A stretch of 32,231 nucleotides of DNA from RGIG426 sp045639905 (GCA_045639905.1 JAZUDZ010000016.1:1-32231); one strand, 5' to 3'; positions 10,601-17,237 are shown, numbered from the stretch's first letter. Made by a program: numbers and translations. The notes: generated by a model from the letters alone, not told the origin.

Positions 10601-11372
10601 CAAGCAGATTCAGCCGAACAGTAAATACGCAATTTCTGCCAATGTCGATACAGATGCTAATCTGGTTATACGTGTCGAAGGATTGGAAGGACGTTGGAGC
10701 GTCACGGATATTCCGCTTGGCGAACTGCCGGCCACCTTCACGACTCCGGAAGATTTAACCTACTTCGGTGTCGGCCTCTATTTGGAGCGCTACCAAGATC
10801 CTGCCGGTACTTACTGCTTCGTGGACGATGTTACTATGGTAAAACTCGAAGAAGACACTCCGACCACAACTGCTTCCACAACAGCTGCGGAGTCTTCGGA
10901 AGAATCTTCCGAGGTCGAAACAACTACAACAGCATCTGAAATTGTTACTACAACAGAAGAGGTTGTTCCGACGACTACGGTTGCTTCAGAAGAATCTGAG
11001 GAATCGTCTGAGCCTTATGAATCCGAAGAGAGTTTTGATGTGACTACGACAACAACGGAAACCACGGTAACAACCACAACCGTTCCTGCAGAAAGTGAGC
11101 CGGAATCTCAGGATTCTGACGATTCGCAAGTATCTGTTGACACAACAACCACAGCTGTTACAAGTATTCTGTACGGGGATGCAAACGATGATGGAAATGT
11201 TGACATGAAAGACGTTTTAATCATTCGTAAGTTCTTAGCCGGAATGAATGTAAAGATTAATATGCTGAATGCGGATGCCAACGCAGATGGTTCTGTTGAT
11301 ATGAAAGATGTTCTGGCAATTCGTAAATTCTTGGCCGGTATTTATTCAACACTCGGACCAAATATGCACTAA
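4620..11372 (+). CDS. Secreted multimodular GH16 glycoside hydrolase with CBM-like repeats and dockerin
   Basis: A 2250-residue exported polysaccharide-degrading enzyme built for a cellulosome-like complex. Order (approximate residues): signal peptide 1-32; galactose-binding-like module 40-195; GH16 catalytic domain 206-535; four FN3-like domains 591-945; Gly-rich hinge near 950; two galactose-binding-like modules 956-1087 and 1089-1222; Thr linker; unassigned domain about 1284-1404; Thr linker; three homologous modules (1439-1571, 1691-1824, 1941-2077) separated by Thr-rich linkers of about 100 residues; Ser/Glu/Thr linker; type I dockerin 2185-2246. The catalytic motif is EIDWE (346-350): Glu346 nucleophile, Asp348, Glu350 acid/base, the ExDxE form without the beta-bulge. 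Substrate cannot be fixed; a beta-glucan or galactan is typical of GH16. The dockerin has two Asp/Asn calcium loops, each followed by MKDVL.IRKFLAG. ATG 4620 follows AAGGAG. Confidence 0.93.
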   Translation: MKFMSRVAKKTVALLVTILVVLTSFGGLTVGAVIPVPSLAPAGENLLTDGDFENPESAWWTMSDGVSISADAACTGSYGLKILSADYDTNAKFDFAQIALAPNSTYEVTADVNTNGLNPSFGFVSSGGSVSVTTGKISSAAGWQRDVTLLTIKTDVEYVYGKVVVSMYRGGDGTKAAYVDNMEMLANGNEWCPTPTGAMTIGTGISDDFNGNEIDQDTWLISNTAWGGANGGLNSANVYLKTVEGKTCCVLESHGDQYEGNVQGVGGMTKRVGAGIVTRDYYASARYTVKCKIEPQLGVCSAFWSFSYIGYQYADAAPNGQNDIGDGLWNYNLKHGIEENGVRNSEIDWETPSPMDDGGANDVVSHKNLRTNCWGGKRPGEGGNYSGRSHQQNDAAMSIADNEWHELVYEWFALDNPYTKDVEDDPAVIWYIDGIRVDSFDIYNKEYQNIDNKWHTDKDMGPFMSEAFPLGVEVPRYGTRFWLATWFPVKEGKLYCVGKSAYTGWAGTPDYDTTYTYLDYVGIMPYTYGGESYAGGDGLTTNGAKYHVEPQYLGDDGIDKGDEYNVLESVPNKQIALPSEYPNYAENHGLLPAPDPNTSENNGNVTVTWDSVAGAETYDIKVDGALYGGATSPYSIEGLTIGNHTVSLRSRSGASAGLWSREALISVGVPKNVAVEQVKDPNTGKLTHSLNVTWDPVPGAVDYYLEIDNQPFKVNGAFQSFEIGEEDNPYLSGFENGSHHAIRVKAIGVGSESNWSDQIYQTIESAGVAPPTLVLKQDGANEHTFDVIVSRVDNATAYKVLDRNGTEINVPINEYHYPILTVKDAPSGIYTYRASAYVNGQWTEWGRQEFLVICPEELLATPVVRASSPDDNTVVVTWDSVPGATYYEIEVDGDEENAIKLTSSPYTHASLIKNSTHRYRVRALSDTNESDWSGYAYAQAGYSSGGGGGGEVIHTGDGTIVNGTFETNPGAEWTMTSNVEWDSDNENVIMNRTESDSRISQTVYGFEPNTEYTLTAKVTGDTDIAKLIVKNYNGKGGQVTSKNGEFTLTFTTGSDITDQTGIDVMVEIYRQNGSTQSVVLDDMVLTKGTTYSTEEDASGNLIVNGYFDSKLGWDNSGQVVIENGVMKHQDAGTYTSTSIASFSEDIKPNTTYTISADLSGTATTNMIIEGLTDRYSQLTVSSFPYTFTTGSDMTYFAVKLQTERYQGSGSYSIIDNVIMVEGNTIPEPGDTTTKKSTTTTTTTTSTTKKSTTTTTTSTTKLSTTTTTKPTTSTTATQESQESGDSSTVDVTLNLLHKGKYSENDRMVSETWSCNSSDQNVYIGVSFSAYNNDGLTMDDIVPAYLNINAPAEGVIKGSIEDHNTPYEVIYRVDVSDGKNIVIDGETKKELNLGNVVYYGTTNPLQGDVPVSTTSTTKPTTTTTTTTTVTPTTMPTHADMPGDNLIVNGDFSISNVGAAGFGWIPEGPASIVNGMLHTNDVNLQTTDWVASFTKDIKPNTEYTITADVSSDAAVYIRIRGLEGKDSVTDIPVDSLPSTFKTGDSVENFGVSIHIEKDMNAGKTYANIDNVAMVEGDGKNLPTTTTTTTTTTTTSTTTTTTTTTTKPTTTTTTTTTKPTTTTTSTTTSTTTTSTTTSTTTSTTTTTSTTTSTTTTTTTKPTTTTTTTTTTTTAEPTTTTTTAAPTTMPTHADMPGDNLIVNGDFEISDMNDPGFGWTPEGPAFITDGILHTDDVDSVTTNWKASFAQEIKPNTEYTITADISSDADVYIRIKGLEGKDSVMDVHADSLPYTFKTGDSVDGFGVAVYIEKWKNEFKKYANIDNVTMVEGDGENLPTTTTTTTTTTTTSTTTTTTTTKPTTTTTSTTTSTTTPSTTTSTTTSTTTTATTTEPTTTTTVEPTTTTTTVAPTTTVVAEESEESSEEESKDTTTTEATTTTKPTVAPLEGENLIINNSFDISNADDPNFGWVVITGPVAVSEGKLQITDVVNSTTDIKASFSKQIQPNSKYAISANVDTDANLVIRVEGLEGRWSVTDIPLGELPATFTTPEDLTYFGVGLYLERYQDPAGTYCFVDDVTMVKLEEDTPTTTASTTAAESSEESSEVETTTTASEIVTTTEEVVPTTTVASEESEESSEPYESEESFDVTTTTTETTVTTTTVPAESEPESQDSDDSQVSVDTTTTAVTSILYGDANDDGNVDMKDVLIIRKFLAGMNVKINMLNADANADGSVDMKDVLAIRKFLAGIYSTLGPNMH
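8308..8445 (+). repeat. Thr-linker low-complexity repeat 1
   Basis: Degenerate ACN-codon triplet repeat inside the GH16 gene encoding mostly Thr with Ser and Lys. Such linkers in cellulosomal proteins are flexible and usually O-glycosylated. Confidence 0.8.
9356..9665 (+). repeat. Thr-linker low-complexity repeat 2
   Basis: About 100 codons, nearly all ACN threonine codons with scattered Ser and Lys-Pro. Its first ~65 bases are almost identical to the start of the next linker at 10111, so it was copied along with the preceding module. Confidence 0.85.
10111..10434 (+). repeat. Thr-linker low-complexity repeat 3
   Basis: Starts as a near copy of the linker at 9356, then becomes mixed, with an acidic ESEESSEEES block before the third module. 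Confidence 0.85.
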
Positions 11373-11380
11373 ACCTAAAA

Positions 11381-11416
11381 AGGAGACCGAGTTACATCGG
11401 TCTCCTGATGTTTTTT
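11381..11416 (+). terminator. Terminator after the GH16 gene
   Basis: A 10-bp perfect stem (11381-11390 with 11397-11406), a six-base loop and six Ts at 11411-11416. It separates the GH16 transcript from the protease gene. Confidence 0.88.
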
Positions 11417-11434
11417 GAAAGGGGGAGGCGTTTT

Positions 11435-13882
11435 GTGAAAAAAGCACATTGTATAAAATGGATAAGCGTGTTGCTGTCTGTTTCTGTTTTACTGATGGGA
11501 TTTTTGCTTTTCGGTTTACAAAAGCCTACAGCAAAAGAACGCCTTCGTCCCGGAAGATTTGAGACAAAGCTTGTACAGGCACCCAAAGAAGACCAGCAAA
11601 ACGGCATTTCCTATTTTTTGGATACGGATTTGGACGCATCTTCGTATTTGCTTCGTGAGGGAAAACCGGCAATTGTGAAAGGAACCCTGCCAACGTCCTA
11701 TAATGCCTACGATAAAGGCGTGGTAACAAGTGCCAAAAATCAAAATGATACCGGTTGCTGTTGGGCATTTTCCATTGCCAGCTGTGCGGAAACCGATTGT
11801 ATTCAAAATGAAGGATGGAAACCGGAAAGTGCCGATTTTTCCGAATGGGGTCTGGCCTACTTTTTGTTTCATCCCGTCAACGATCCCTTGGGTCTTTTGC
11901 TTAATGACGGCATTCGCATTGTTTCCAATAGCAGTTATCTCACTATTGGCGGAAATTTCTTTATGGGGTCTATGGAACTGGCCAATCGCAAAGGCATTCT
12001 GAACGAAAGCGTTGCTCCCTGGGAAACGGTTATAGCGGACCGTAATGCGAAGCCGGATGACGATATGGCATATTCAGATGCTGCGATTCTTGAAAATTCG
12101 TATATTCTCCCCATTAACACACAAAATGATCGAGAGGCAGTAAAACAGGCAATTATCGATTATGGCAGTGTGGGTGTTCCGCTTTATTTTGATACGTATT
12201 ATATGAACACACAAACGTATGCCTATTACGGAGCCAGCAGTGATCAAAACCATGCTGTGACCATTATTGGATGGGACGATAATTACAGCCGTATGAACTT
12301 CAGGTCATCATATCGGCCTATGCGTGACGGCGCGTGGCTCGTGATGAATTCCTGGGGACCAAAGTGGGGATTAAACGGTTGCTACTGGGTTTCGTATGAC
12401 GATCCGTCTGTTCGTGCAACCTATGGGCATGCTTTTGATATGGTTCCGACAGACACGTATGATTGCACCTATCAATACGACGGTGCGGATGATACACAAT
12501 TTTTGCTGAGCGAGGATGTTCACTCGGCAAAGGTCGCTTGTGTTTATGAAAGTCAGCATGATGAAACAATTGAAGCGGTCAGTACTTTTTACATGAACGA
12601 TGCCGGTGGGACCTTTACGGCCCAGGTGTATTTGAATCCAACCAGTAAGGATAACCCGCAAACCGGAACGCTAAAGGCTACGGAGACCGGAACATTTCCA
12701 TGTGACGGTTATTATACGACACATTTGAAAAATCCCGTTTCCGTCAAAAAAGGAGAAAAATTCTCTGTTGTATATACCATTACGATTCCTTCTACGGATA
12801 ATGGCGGTGTTATTTTCATGGGGGCTTATGACGAGTCCTATTATCCTTTTGAAGTCATCAATGACTGTGAGTACGGACAAGGCTATTCGTTTGATAATGA
12901 CGGCTGGGTAGATTGGGCTGGTATTGAAGGAGGAGCCAGCCCGCGTGTCCATGCCATGACCAAACTGGTTCGGTCTCCGGCTCCGGCGACGCCGACGGCA
13001 CCCACCATTCAAACAGTTACGGATACAACCATTATGGTTGTCGGTGAGTCCCTCGACATGGAATACAGTCTTAACGGGAGAACATGGCAAACCTCCGAAA
13101 CATTCACGGGCTTAATACCGAAAACCGAATATACGGTATATCGGCGATATGCTCTCACCGACGATCATTTACAAAGTGAATCCAGCGCCCCGACCATCGT
13201 CACGACCTGTCAGTCACTTGGAGAATGTGAAGTCAAGGTGACGTCCCGTTTAAGATTTACCGGAGCGGCATTAAAGCCGACGGTAACGATAAAAGACCCA
13301 GACGGAGCTAATCTGACCGAAGGAACAGACTTCACGGTAACCTATCAAAATAATACGGCGGTCGGTGAAGCCACCGTTCTAGTGGAGGGAAACGGGAATT
13401 ACTACGGTACTCTCCAAAAAACATTTTCCATTTATCAGGTTTCCATAGAAGATGTGGACGTGTATGAAATTCCGAGCCAGGCATATACCGGTTTTCCTTT
13501 GACACCATCCGTTAAATTAACATACGGCAATGAACTTCTCCTGGAAGGAAAAGATTATACGGTTTCCTATGAGAAAAACATATACGGGCCAAAAGCCAGT
13601 GTGATTATTTCGGGAATCGGAGGATTTTACGGCAAAAGAATATTGCTGTTCACAATTGACGGAGCGCCGGAAGTGGACTGCATTTTCGGTGATGTCAATG
13701 ACGATCAGGTTGTTGATATGAAGGATGTTCTTTTACTTCGTAAATATTTGGCGAGTATGGCAAGCACCATTAATTTCCGTAATTCCGATGTAAACGAAGA
13801 CTCCTTCGTTGATATGAAGGACGTGTTGATGATTCGCAAGTATCTGGCCGAAATCATTCAGAGCCTGCCATATGAAAACTAA
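11435..13882 (+). CDS. Secreted papain-family (C1) cysteine protease with dockerin
   Basis: An 815-residue exported thiol protease. An N-terminal hydrophobic segment (about 9-28) serves as signal peptide or anchor. The peptidase C1 domain spans roughly 85-330, with Cys109 in GCCWAFS, His273 in QNHAVTIIGWDD and Asn305 in MNSWGPKWG. A beta-rich region resembling the lectin-like domain often found after bacterial C1 domains follows (about 345-510), then an FN3-like region, two repeated beta modules of about 80 residues, and a type I dockerin (about 750-811). Calcium-loop position 6, usually Gly, is Gln in the first dockerin repeat and Ser in the second. The start is GTG 11435 with GGGGGAGG six bases upstream; the ATG at 11408 overlaps the terminator hairpin region and is not used. 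It may process or remodel scaffold proteins or digest dietary protein; that is inference. Confidence 0.92.
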   Translation: MKKAHCIKWISVLLSVSVLLMGFLLFGLQKPTAKERLRPGRFETKLVQAPKEDQQNGISYFLDTDLDASSYLLREGKPAIVKGTLPTSYNAYDKGVVTSAKNQNDTGCCWAFSIASCAETDCIQNEGWKPESADFSEWGLAYFLFHPVNDPLGLLLNDGIRIVSNSSYLTIGGNFFMGSMELANRKGILNESVAPWETVIADRNAKPDDDMAYSDAAILENSYILPINTQNDREAVKQAIIDYGSVGVPLYFDTYYMNTQTYAYYGASSDQNHAVTIIGWDDNYSRMNFRSSYRPMRDGAWLVMNSWGPKWGLNGCYWVSYDDPSVRATYGHAFDMVPTDTYDCTYQYDGADDTQFLLSEDVHSAKVACVYESQHDETIEAVSTFYMNDAGGTFTAQVYLNPTSKDNPQTGTLKATETGTFPCDGYYTTHLKNPVSVKKGEKFSVVYTITIPSTDNGGVIFMGAYDESYYPFEVINDCEYGQGYSFDNDGWVDWAGIEGGASPRVHAMTKLVRSPAPATPTAPTIQTVTDTTIMVVGESLDMEYSLNGRTWQTSETFTGLIPKTEYTVYRRYALTDDHLQSESSAPTIVTTCQSLGECEVKVTSRLRFTGAALKPTVTIKDPDGANLTEGTDFTVTYQNNTAVGEATVLVEGNGNYYGTLQKTFSIYQVSIEDVDVYEIPSQAYTGFPLTPSVKLTYGNELLLEGKDYTVSYEKNIYGPKASVIISGIGGFYGKRILLFTIDGAPEVDCIFGDVNDDQVVDMKDVLLLRKYLASMASTINFRNSDVNEDSFVDMKDVLMIRKYLAEIIQSLPYEN

Positions 13883-13929
13883 AAAAAGACACGATATTTT
13901 CCAAATGGAAGATATCGTGTCTTAAACTT
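13880..13929. terminator. Bidirectional terminator
   Basis: A 12-bp perfect stem (13886-13897 with 13912-13923) sits between convergent genes, with A-rich flank on the left and T-rich flank on the right. It can end both the protease and the antiporter transcripts. Confidence 0.88.
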
Positions 13930-13947
13930 TTTCAAAGGGATTGTCGG

Positions 13948-14913
13948 TTAACTGATAAATTGGAAACAGCAAAACGCTGCATAGATGACAAGAAGCGTAA
14001 TTCCTTGCCATCGGCTGAGTTTCCCTTTTATCAAAGCAGGAACAATCATAATTCCCATAACGGTAAACATTACCGGAATGTCAACAAGCAGGGAGGCATT
14101 GAAGCCGGCGATGGTTTTGGAGCAGGGAATATCAAAGGGAGATAATGTGATGGAAAGTCCGCTGACCAGCACAAGATTGAACAGGTTTGCTCCGATAATA
14201 TTTCCTAGAGAAAGAGCACCGTGTTTTTTAATGAGAGAAGTAATGGCAGTAACAAGTTCCGGCAGGGATGTGCCGAGTGCCACAAATGTCAATGCAATAA
14301 CCGATTCCGGAACACCAAGCCCTTCGGCGATGATTGTACCGTAATGAACAAGCCAGTTGGCTCCGACGGCAATCAATGCGGCCCCTAAAATCAAAAGGAA
14401 AATATATTTACCGATTTTTTGGTTTCCTGATGACGGCTCCTCCGAATTCGTATTTTTCGGAAGCTGCTTGGTCTGAATGGTAACCAACACAATATACACA
14501 ATAAAAAGGCAAAGAAGGACAATGCCGGCTATACGGCTGAATGTGCCGGATAAATAGGAGATAAGCGCATAGAAAACGGAGGCGACAAAAAAGAAAGTAA
14601 CCGGGAGTCCCAGGGTTTTTCGATTACAAACAGAAGGAGCAATTGCAATTGTTAAAGCTGCAATCAGTGCGGTGTTGCAAATAATGGAACCAATAGCATT
14701 GCCGTAAGCAATTTCGCCATGGCCGGAAACAGCCGAGGTGGCGGATACCATGACCTCCGGAAGAGTAGTGCCGATGGATACAACGGTTGCACCGATAATC
14801 AGCTCGGGAATATGAAATTTTCGTGAGATGCCACAGGCACCGTCCACAAACCAGTCTCCTCCTTTAATGAGGAGAACCAGCCCCAATATAAACATAATGA
14901 CAGCGATAACCAT
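13948..14913 (-). CDS. Calcium/sodium antiporter, CaCA family (YrbG-like)
   Basis: Predicted inner-membrane cation exchanger that moves Ca2+ (or a similar divalent ion) against Na+ or H+. It has 321 residues and about ten hydrophobic segments in two inverted halves. The paired alpha repeats are clear: GATVVSIGTTLPE near the N terminus and ALTFVALGTSLPE in the second half, both carrying the ion-binding Glu of the family. Its ribosome site GAGG overlaps the stop codon region of mntP upstream on the same strand, so the two are co-transcribed and probably co-regulated by the Mn2+ riboswitch. This makes a role in Mn2+/Ca2+ balance plausible; the actual ion is not shown by sequence. Confidence 0.93.
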   Translation of the reverse strand: MVIAVIMFILGLVLLIKGGDWFVDGACGISRKFHIPELIIGATVVSIGTTLPEVMVSATSAVSGHGEIAYGNAIGSIICNTALIAALTIAIAPSVCNRKTLGLPVTFFFVASVFYALISYLSGTFSRIAGIVLLCLFIVYIVLVTIQTKQLPKNTNSEEPSSGNQKIGKYIFLLILGAALIAVGANWLVHYGTIIAEGLGVPESVIALTFVALGTSLPELVTAITSLIKKHGALSLGNIIGANLFNLVLVSGLSITLSPFDIPCSKTIAGFNASLLVDIPVMFTVMGIMIVPALIKGKLSRWQGITLLVIYAAFCCFQFIS

Positions 14914-14923
14914 ACTTTATACC

Positions 14924-15499
14924 TCACAATATGTTGCTGAGAAGAATTTCAAGGCCGATGCCGATGAGAATAATACCACCGAGAATGGAGGCTTTTCCGG
15001 CAAGTCGTGTCCCGAACTTTCGTCCGATTTGAAGACCGGCCAAACAAATAACGAATGTAACAAGGCCGATGATGAGGGAGGCCGTAAGTGCTTTAGTAAA
15101 ATGATATTCGGAGATTGTAAAACCAACGGAAAGGGCGTCAATGGAAGTGGCAACACCCTGCAACAGTAAAAGGCCGAAGCCGGTTCCCGCAGTGTCGCTC
15201 TCTGTTTTGTTTTGAATTCCTTCGATTAACATTTTTCCGCCGATAAACAAGAGCAGCAAAAAACCGATCCATGGGATGAATTTCTGAAAGGCGTTAAAGA
15301 GACTGGCAATAAAACAGACACAAAACCATCCAATCAGCGGCATGGCCGTTTGGAAAACACCAAAAGTACCGGCAATGGTACAAAGTCGTGACCGCGCCAT
15401 GTCAGGCTCACTCAACCCGTCTGCCAGAGATACGGAAAAAGCATCCATGGCCAGCCCTATCCCCAATAAAATGCTGTTAAAGAAAAATAAAAAATCCAT
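14924..15499 (-). CDS. mntP: Manganese efflux pump MntP
   Basis: Exports Mn2+ across the cytoplasmic membrane to relieve manganese excess. It has 191 residues and six hydrophobic helices. The two internal repeats each carry the family signature: GLAMDAFSVSLADG (Asp19) and GVATSIDALSVGF in the second half; the buried Asp residues are needed for transport in characterised MntP. ATG 15499 is preferred over an upstream in-frame ATG at 15568 because GGAG lies seven bases before it and the longer reading frame would run through the riboswitch terminator hairpin. The gene has its own promoter and Mn2+ riboswitch. The CaCA antiporter gene follows 10 bases after its stop. Confidence 0.95.
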   Translation of the reverse strand: MDFLFFFNSILLGIGLAMDAFSVSLADGLSEPDMARSRLCTIAGTFGVFQTAMPLIGWFCVCFIASLFNAFQKFIPWIGFLLLLFIGGKMLIEGIQNKTESDTAGTGFGLLLLQGVATSIDALSVGFTISEYHFTKALTASLIIGLVTFVICLAGLQIGRKFGTRLAGKASILGGIILIGIGLEILLSNIL

Positions 15500-15510
15500 A
15501 ACAATACTCC

Positions 15511-15545
15511 AAAAAAAAACTCGAGCACAAGCTGTGCTCGAGTTT
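15511..15545 (-). terminator. Riboswitch expression-platform terminator ahead of mntP
   Basis: On the minus strand a perfect 13-bp stem (15533-15545 with 15517-15529), a three-base loop and nine Ts (15519-15511) lie only about a dozen bases before the mntP start. Unless it is disrupted, transcription would stop before the gene. Confidence 0.9.
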
Positions 15546-15549
15546 CTAG

Positions 15550-15675
15550 TAAACAGAATATAACTCACACACAGAAAGTCTGTTGTATGAGTCTCGCAAT
15601 TGAATGCAAACCAGGTTTTTCAACCGAGATTGTTGGCTTGCAACATCCAAAGGATGCTTGCTACTCCCTCAAAAC
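15550..15675 (-). promoter_or_regulatory. yybP-ykoY manganese riboswitch
   Basis: On the minus strand the leader opens with GAGGGAGTAGC (about 15670-15660), close to the conserved GGGGAGUAGC of the yybP-ykoY family. A hairpin with an ATCC/GGAT stem follows, then GCAAGCCAAC, a GGTTGAAAAACC hairpin, and GCGAGACTCATAC, which resembles the conserved 3' part. TCTCG and CGAGA pair to enclose the second arm. The family binds Mn2+ and turns on Mn2+ efflux genes, which fits mntP immediately downstream and the terminator at 15511-15545. Aptamer edges are approximate. Confidence 0.85.
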
Positions 15676-15681
15676 GAATAC

Positions 15682-15710
15682 AGTATATCAACTGAGAAGA
15701 GAACTGTCAA
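15682..15710 (-). promoter_or_regulatory. mntP promoter
   Basis: On the minus strand TTGACA (15705-15710), a 17-base spacer and TATACT (15682-15687). Transcription would begin a few bases before the riboswitch core. It lies just after the stop codon of the SPFH gene. Confidence 0.8.
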
Positions 15711-15717
15711 GAAATCC

Positions 15718-16683
15718 TTATTCTTCCGGCTTTTCAAATCTTTCACAGCAAGGATCTTCTTTGACAACCGGTTCCGGTTTGCGTACGGCACCTTGAATGG
15801 CATCACCGAGGCCGGTCATTTCGCTCCACAAAATGTCACGGCTGCAGTCCATGGCGGTTTCGGCAGGAACAACAATTTTGGTGGCCTGACCGTCGGACAT
15901 TTTCATCATGGCGTCATAGCGTTTAAGTTCCAGAACGGCGGGGTTCGGATTGGCTTTCATCAGCTCACGAATACCGGCAGCTTCTGCCTGTTTTGCAAGA
16001 AGGATGGCTTTAGCTTCACCTTCGGCGCGGGCGATGCGGGCATCACGTTCACCTTCGGCCTCTAAAATCATAGCCTGCTTATCGCCTTCGGCACGGGTGA
16101 TGGCAGCTGCTTTGTGGCCTTCGGCTTGCAGCAAGGTTTCACGTCTGTCGCGCTCAGCCTTCATCTGTTTCTCCATGGCGGCCTGGATTTCTTTCGGAGG
16201 AATGATGTTTTTCAGTTCCACACGGGAAACTTTAATACCCCACTGGTCCGTGGCTTCATCGAGAATGGTGGTCATGTTTCCGTTGATGGTGTCACGGGAT
16301 GTTAAGGTGCCGTCAAGTTCCAGCTCACCGACAATATTACGAAGAGTGGTGGCGGTTAAATTCTCCAAAGCACTAATCGGGTTGACCGCACCATAGGTGT
16401 AAAGTCTTGCATCAAAAACACGGAAATAAACAACCGTGTCAATTTGCATGGTAACGTTATCCTTGGTGATAACCGGCTGCGGAGGAGAGTCCAAAACCTG
16501 CTCTTTTAATGTGATTTTTTTGACAATGCGTTCAATAAAGGGAATTTTTAAATGTAAACCGGCTCCCCAGGTATTGTGATATTTACCGAGAAGTTCCGTA
16601 ACCATTTCCGACCCTTGCGGAACGATTTTAAAGTTTGCAAAGATTAAAACGAGTACAATTGCAGCTAAAATATACGGCCACAT
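15718..16683 (-). CDS. SPFH/band-7 domain membrane protein (stomatin/QmcA-like)
   Basis: Membrane scaffold protein of the prohibitin-stomatin family, thought to organise membrane microdomains and sometimes to regulate membrane proteases. It has 321 residues: one N-terminal membrane helix (about 3-20), then VPQGSEMVTELLGKY and the SPFH domain to about 180, then an Ala/Glu/Arg-rich coiled coil (about 190-250, repeated AEG units) and a conserved C-terminal block. The tail ends with a short CC-containing acidic segment. ATG 16683 follows AAGGTG at a normal distance; the longer frame from 16740 would overlap the promoter. No NfeD partner gene is adjacent. It has its own promoter and is separated from mntP by that gene's promoter. 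Confidence 0.9.
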   Translation of the reverse strand: MWPYILAAIVLVLIFANFKIVPQGSEMVTELLGKYHNTWGAGLHLKIPFIERIVKKITLKEQVLDSPPQPVITKDNVTMQIDTVVYFRVFDARLYTYGAVNPISALENLTATTLRNIVGELELDGTLTSRDTINGNMTTILDEATDQWGIKVSRVELKNIIPPKEIQAAMEKQMKAERDRRETLLQAEGHKAAAITRAEGDKQAMILEAEGERDARIARAEGEAKAILLAKQAEAAGIRELMKANPNPAVLELKRYDAMMKMSDGQATKIVVPAETAMDCSRDILWSEMTGLGDAIQGAVRKPEPVVKEDPCCERFEKPEE

Positions 16684-16730
16684 AAAATGCACCTTCCTTT
16701 TTTTGTTTTTGAGATGTATCTCATAAAAAA

Positions 16731-16759
16731 ATTGTAGCATAAGGAAAAGAAAAAGGCAA
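16731..16759 (-). promoter_or_regulatory. Promoter of the SPFH gene
   Basis: On the minus strand TTGCCT (16754-16759), a 17-base spacer and TACAAT (16731-16736), preceded by TGC as an extended -10. Confidence 0.55.
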
Positions 16760-16823
16760 CAAATAATAGCGTTTCAAATGAGCCCTTTTTGGAACATAGG
16801 ACACAGTGACAATGGGGAAAATA

Positions 16824-16852
16824 TTGACAAAAAGTGTGCGGTATGGTAGAGT
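16824..16852 (+). promoter_or_regulatory. Promoter of the 79-residue protein gene
   Basis: TTGACA (16824-16829), a 17-base spacer and TAGAGT (16847-16852), about 37 bases before the start codon. Confidence 0.65.
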
Positions 16853-16889
16853 ATGGGCATGTTATTTATTATGAAAAGAGGAATTGGTT

Positions 16890-17129
16890 ATGGCTAAAAT
16901 CAAATGGGAACATACCGGATGGACAACTATTCGTGAAGCTGACGCCAAAAAACATGTTTTAGGCGTTGCTTGCAAAACAGTCCGCGGTGTTGTGGAAGAA
17001 GTTCGTATTCGTCACAACGACGGCGAAGAAAAAGTTGCCAAGGTTACATTGAACGGCGAAAATGCTCTTCCGATGGATATGGCGGAATTTGAAAAGCATT
17101 TCACGAAAGACGAATTGGAATTGAAATGA
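16890..17129 (+). CDS. Small conserved-looking protein, unknown function
   Basis: I do not recognise this 79-residue protein. It is soluble and strongly charged, with a Trp-containing start (MAKIKWEHTGWTTIREADA), a central predicted beta-rich part (GVVEEVRIRHNDGEEKVAKVTLNG) and a Glu/Lys-rich C terminus. There is no signal peptide, membrane helix or Cys cluster. ATG 16890 is nine bases after AGAGG; a TTG at 16884 is less likely. The gene has its own promoter and its own terminator, so it is a single-gene unit and probably expressed. Codon use resembles its neighbours. Confidence 0.75.
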   Translation: MAKIKWEHTGWTTIREADAKKHVLGVACKTVRGVVEEVRIRHNDGEEKVAKVTLNGENALPMDMAEFEKHFTKDELELK

Positions 17130-17135
17130 TGATGA

Positions 17136-17174
17136 CACGGTGGTGTCTGAAAAGGCACTACCGTGATTTTCTTT
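17136..17174 (+). terminator. Terminator after the 79-residue gene
   Basis: A 10-bp stem with one G-T wobble (17136-17145 with 17156-17165) is followed by a T-rich stretch to 17174. Confidence 0.75.
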
Positions 17175-17237
17175 GACGATTTTCGTTAGACGGCTAACAA
17201 AAAACAGAGTTTTGTATTGGAAAGAGAGGCTAAAGAA

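Larger units (their letters stand above)
8943..10855 (+). repeat. Three tandem CBM-plus-linker modules (about 750-bp period)
   Basis: The sequence AACCTGAT recurs at 8943, 9699 and 10449, spacing 756 and 750 bases, each time opening a homologous module of about 135 residues with the pattern NLI.N..F.IS. The first two modules are very alike, sharing for example IKPNTEYTITAD and GLEGKDSV. The third is more diverged (IQPNSKYAISAN, GLEGRWSV). This points to internal duplication. Confidence 0.88.
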
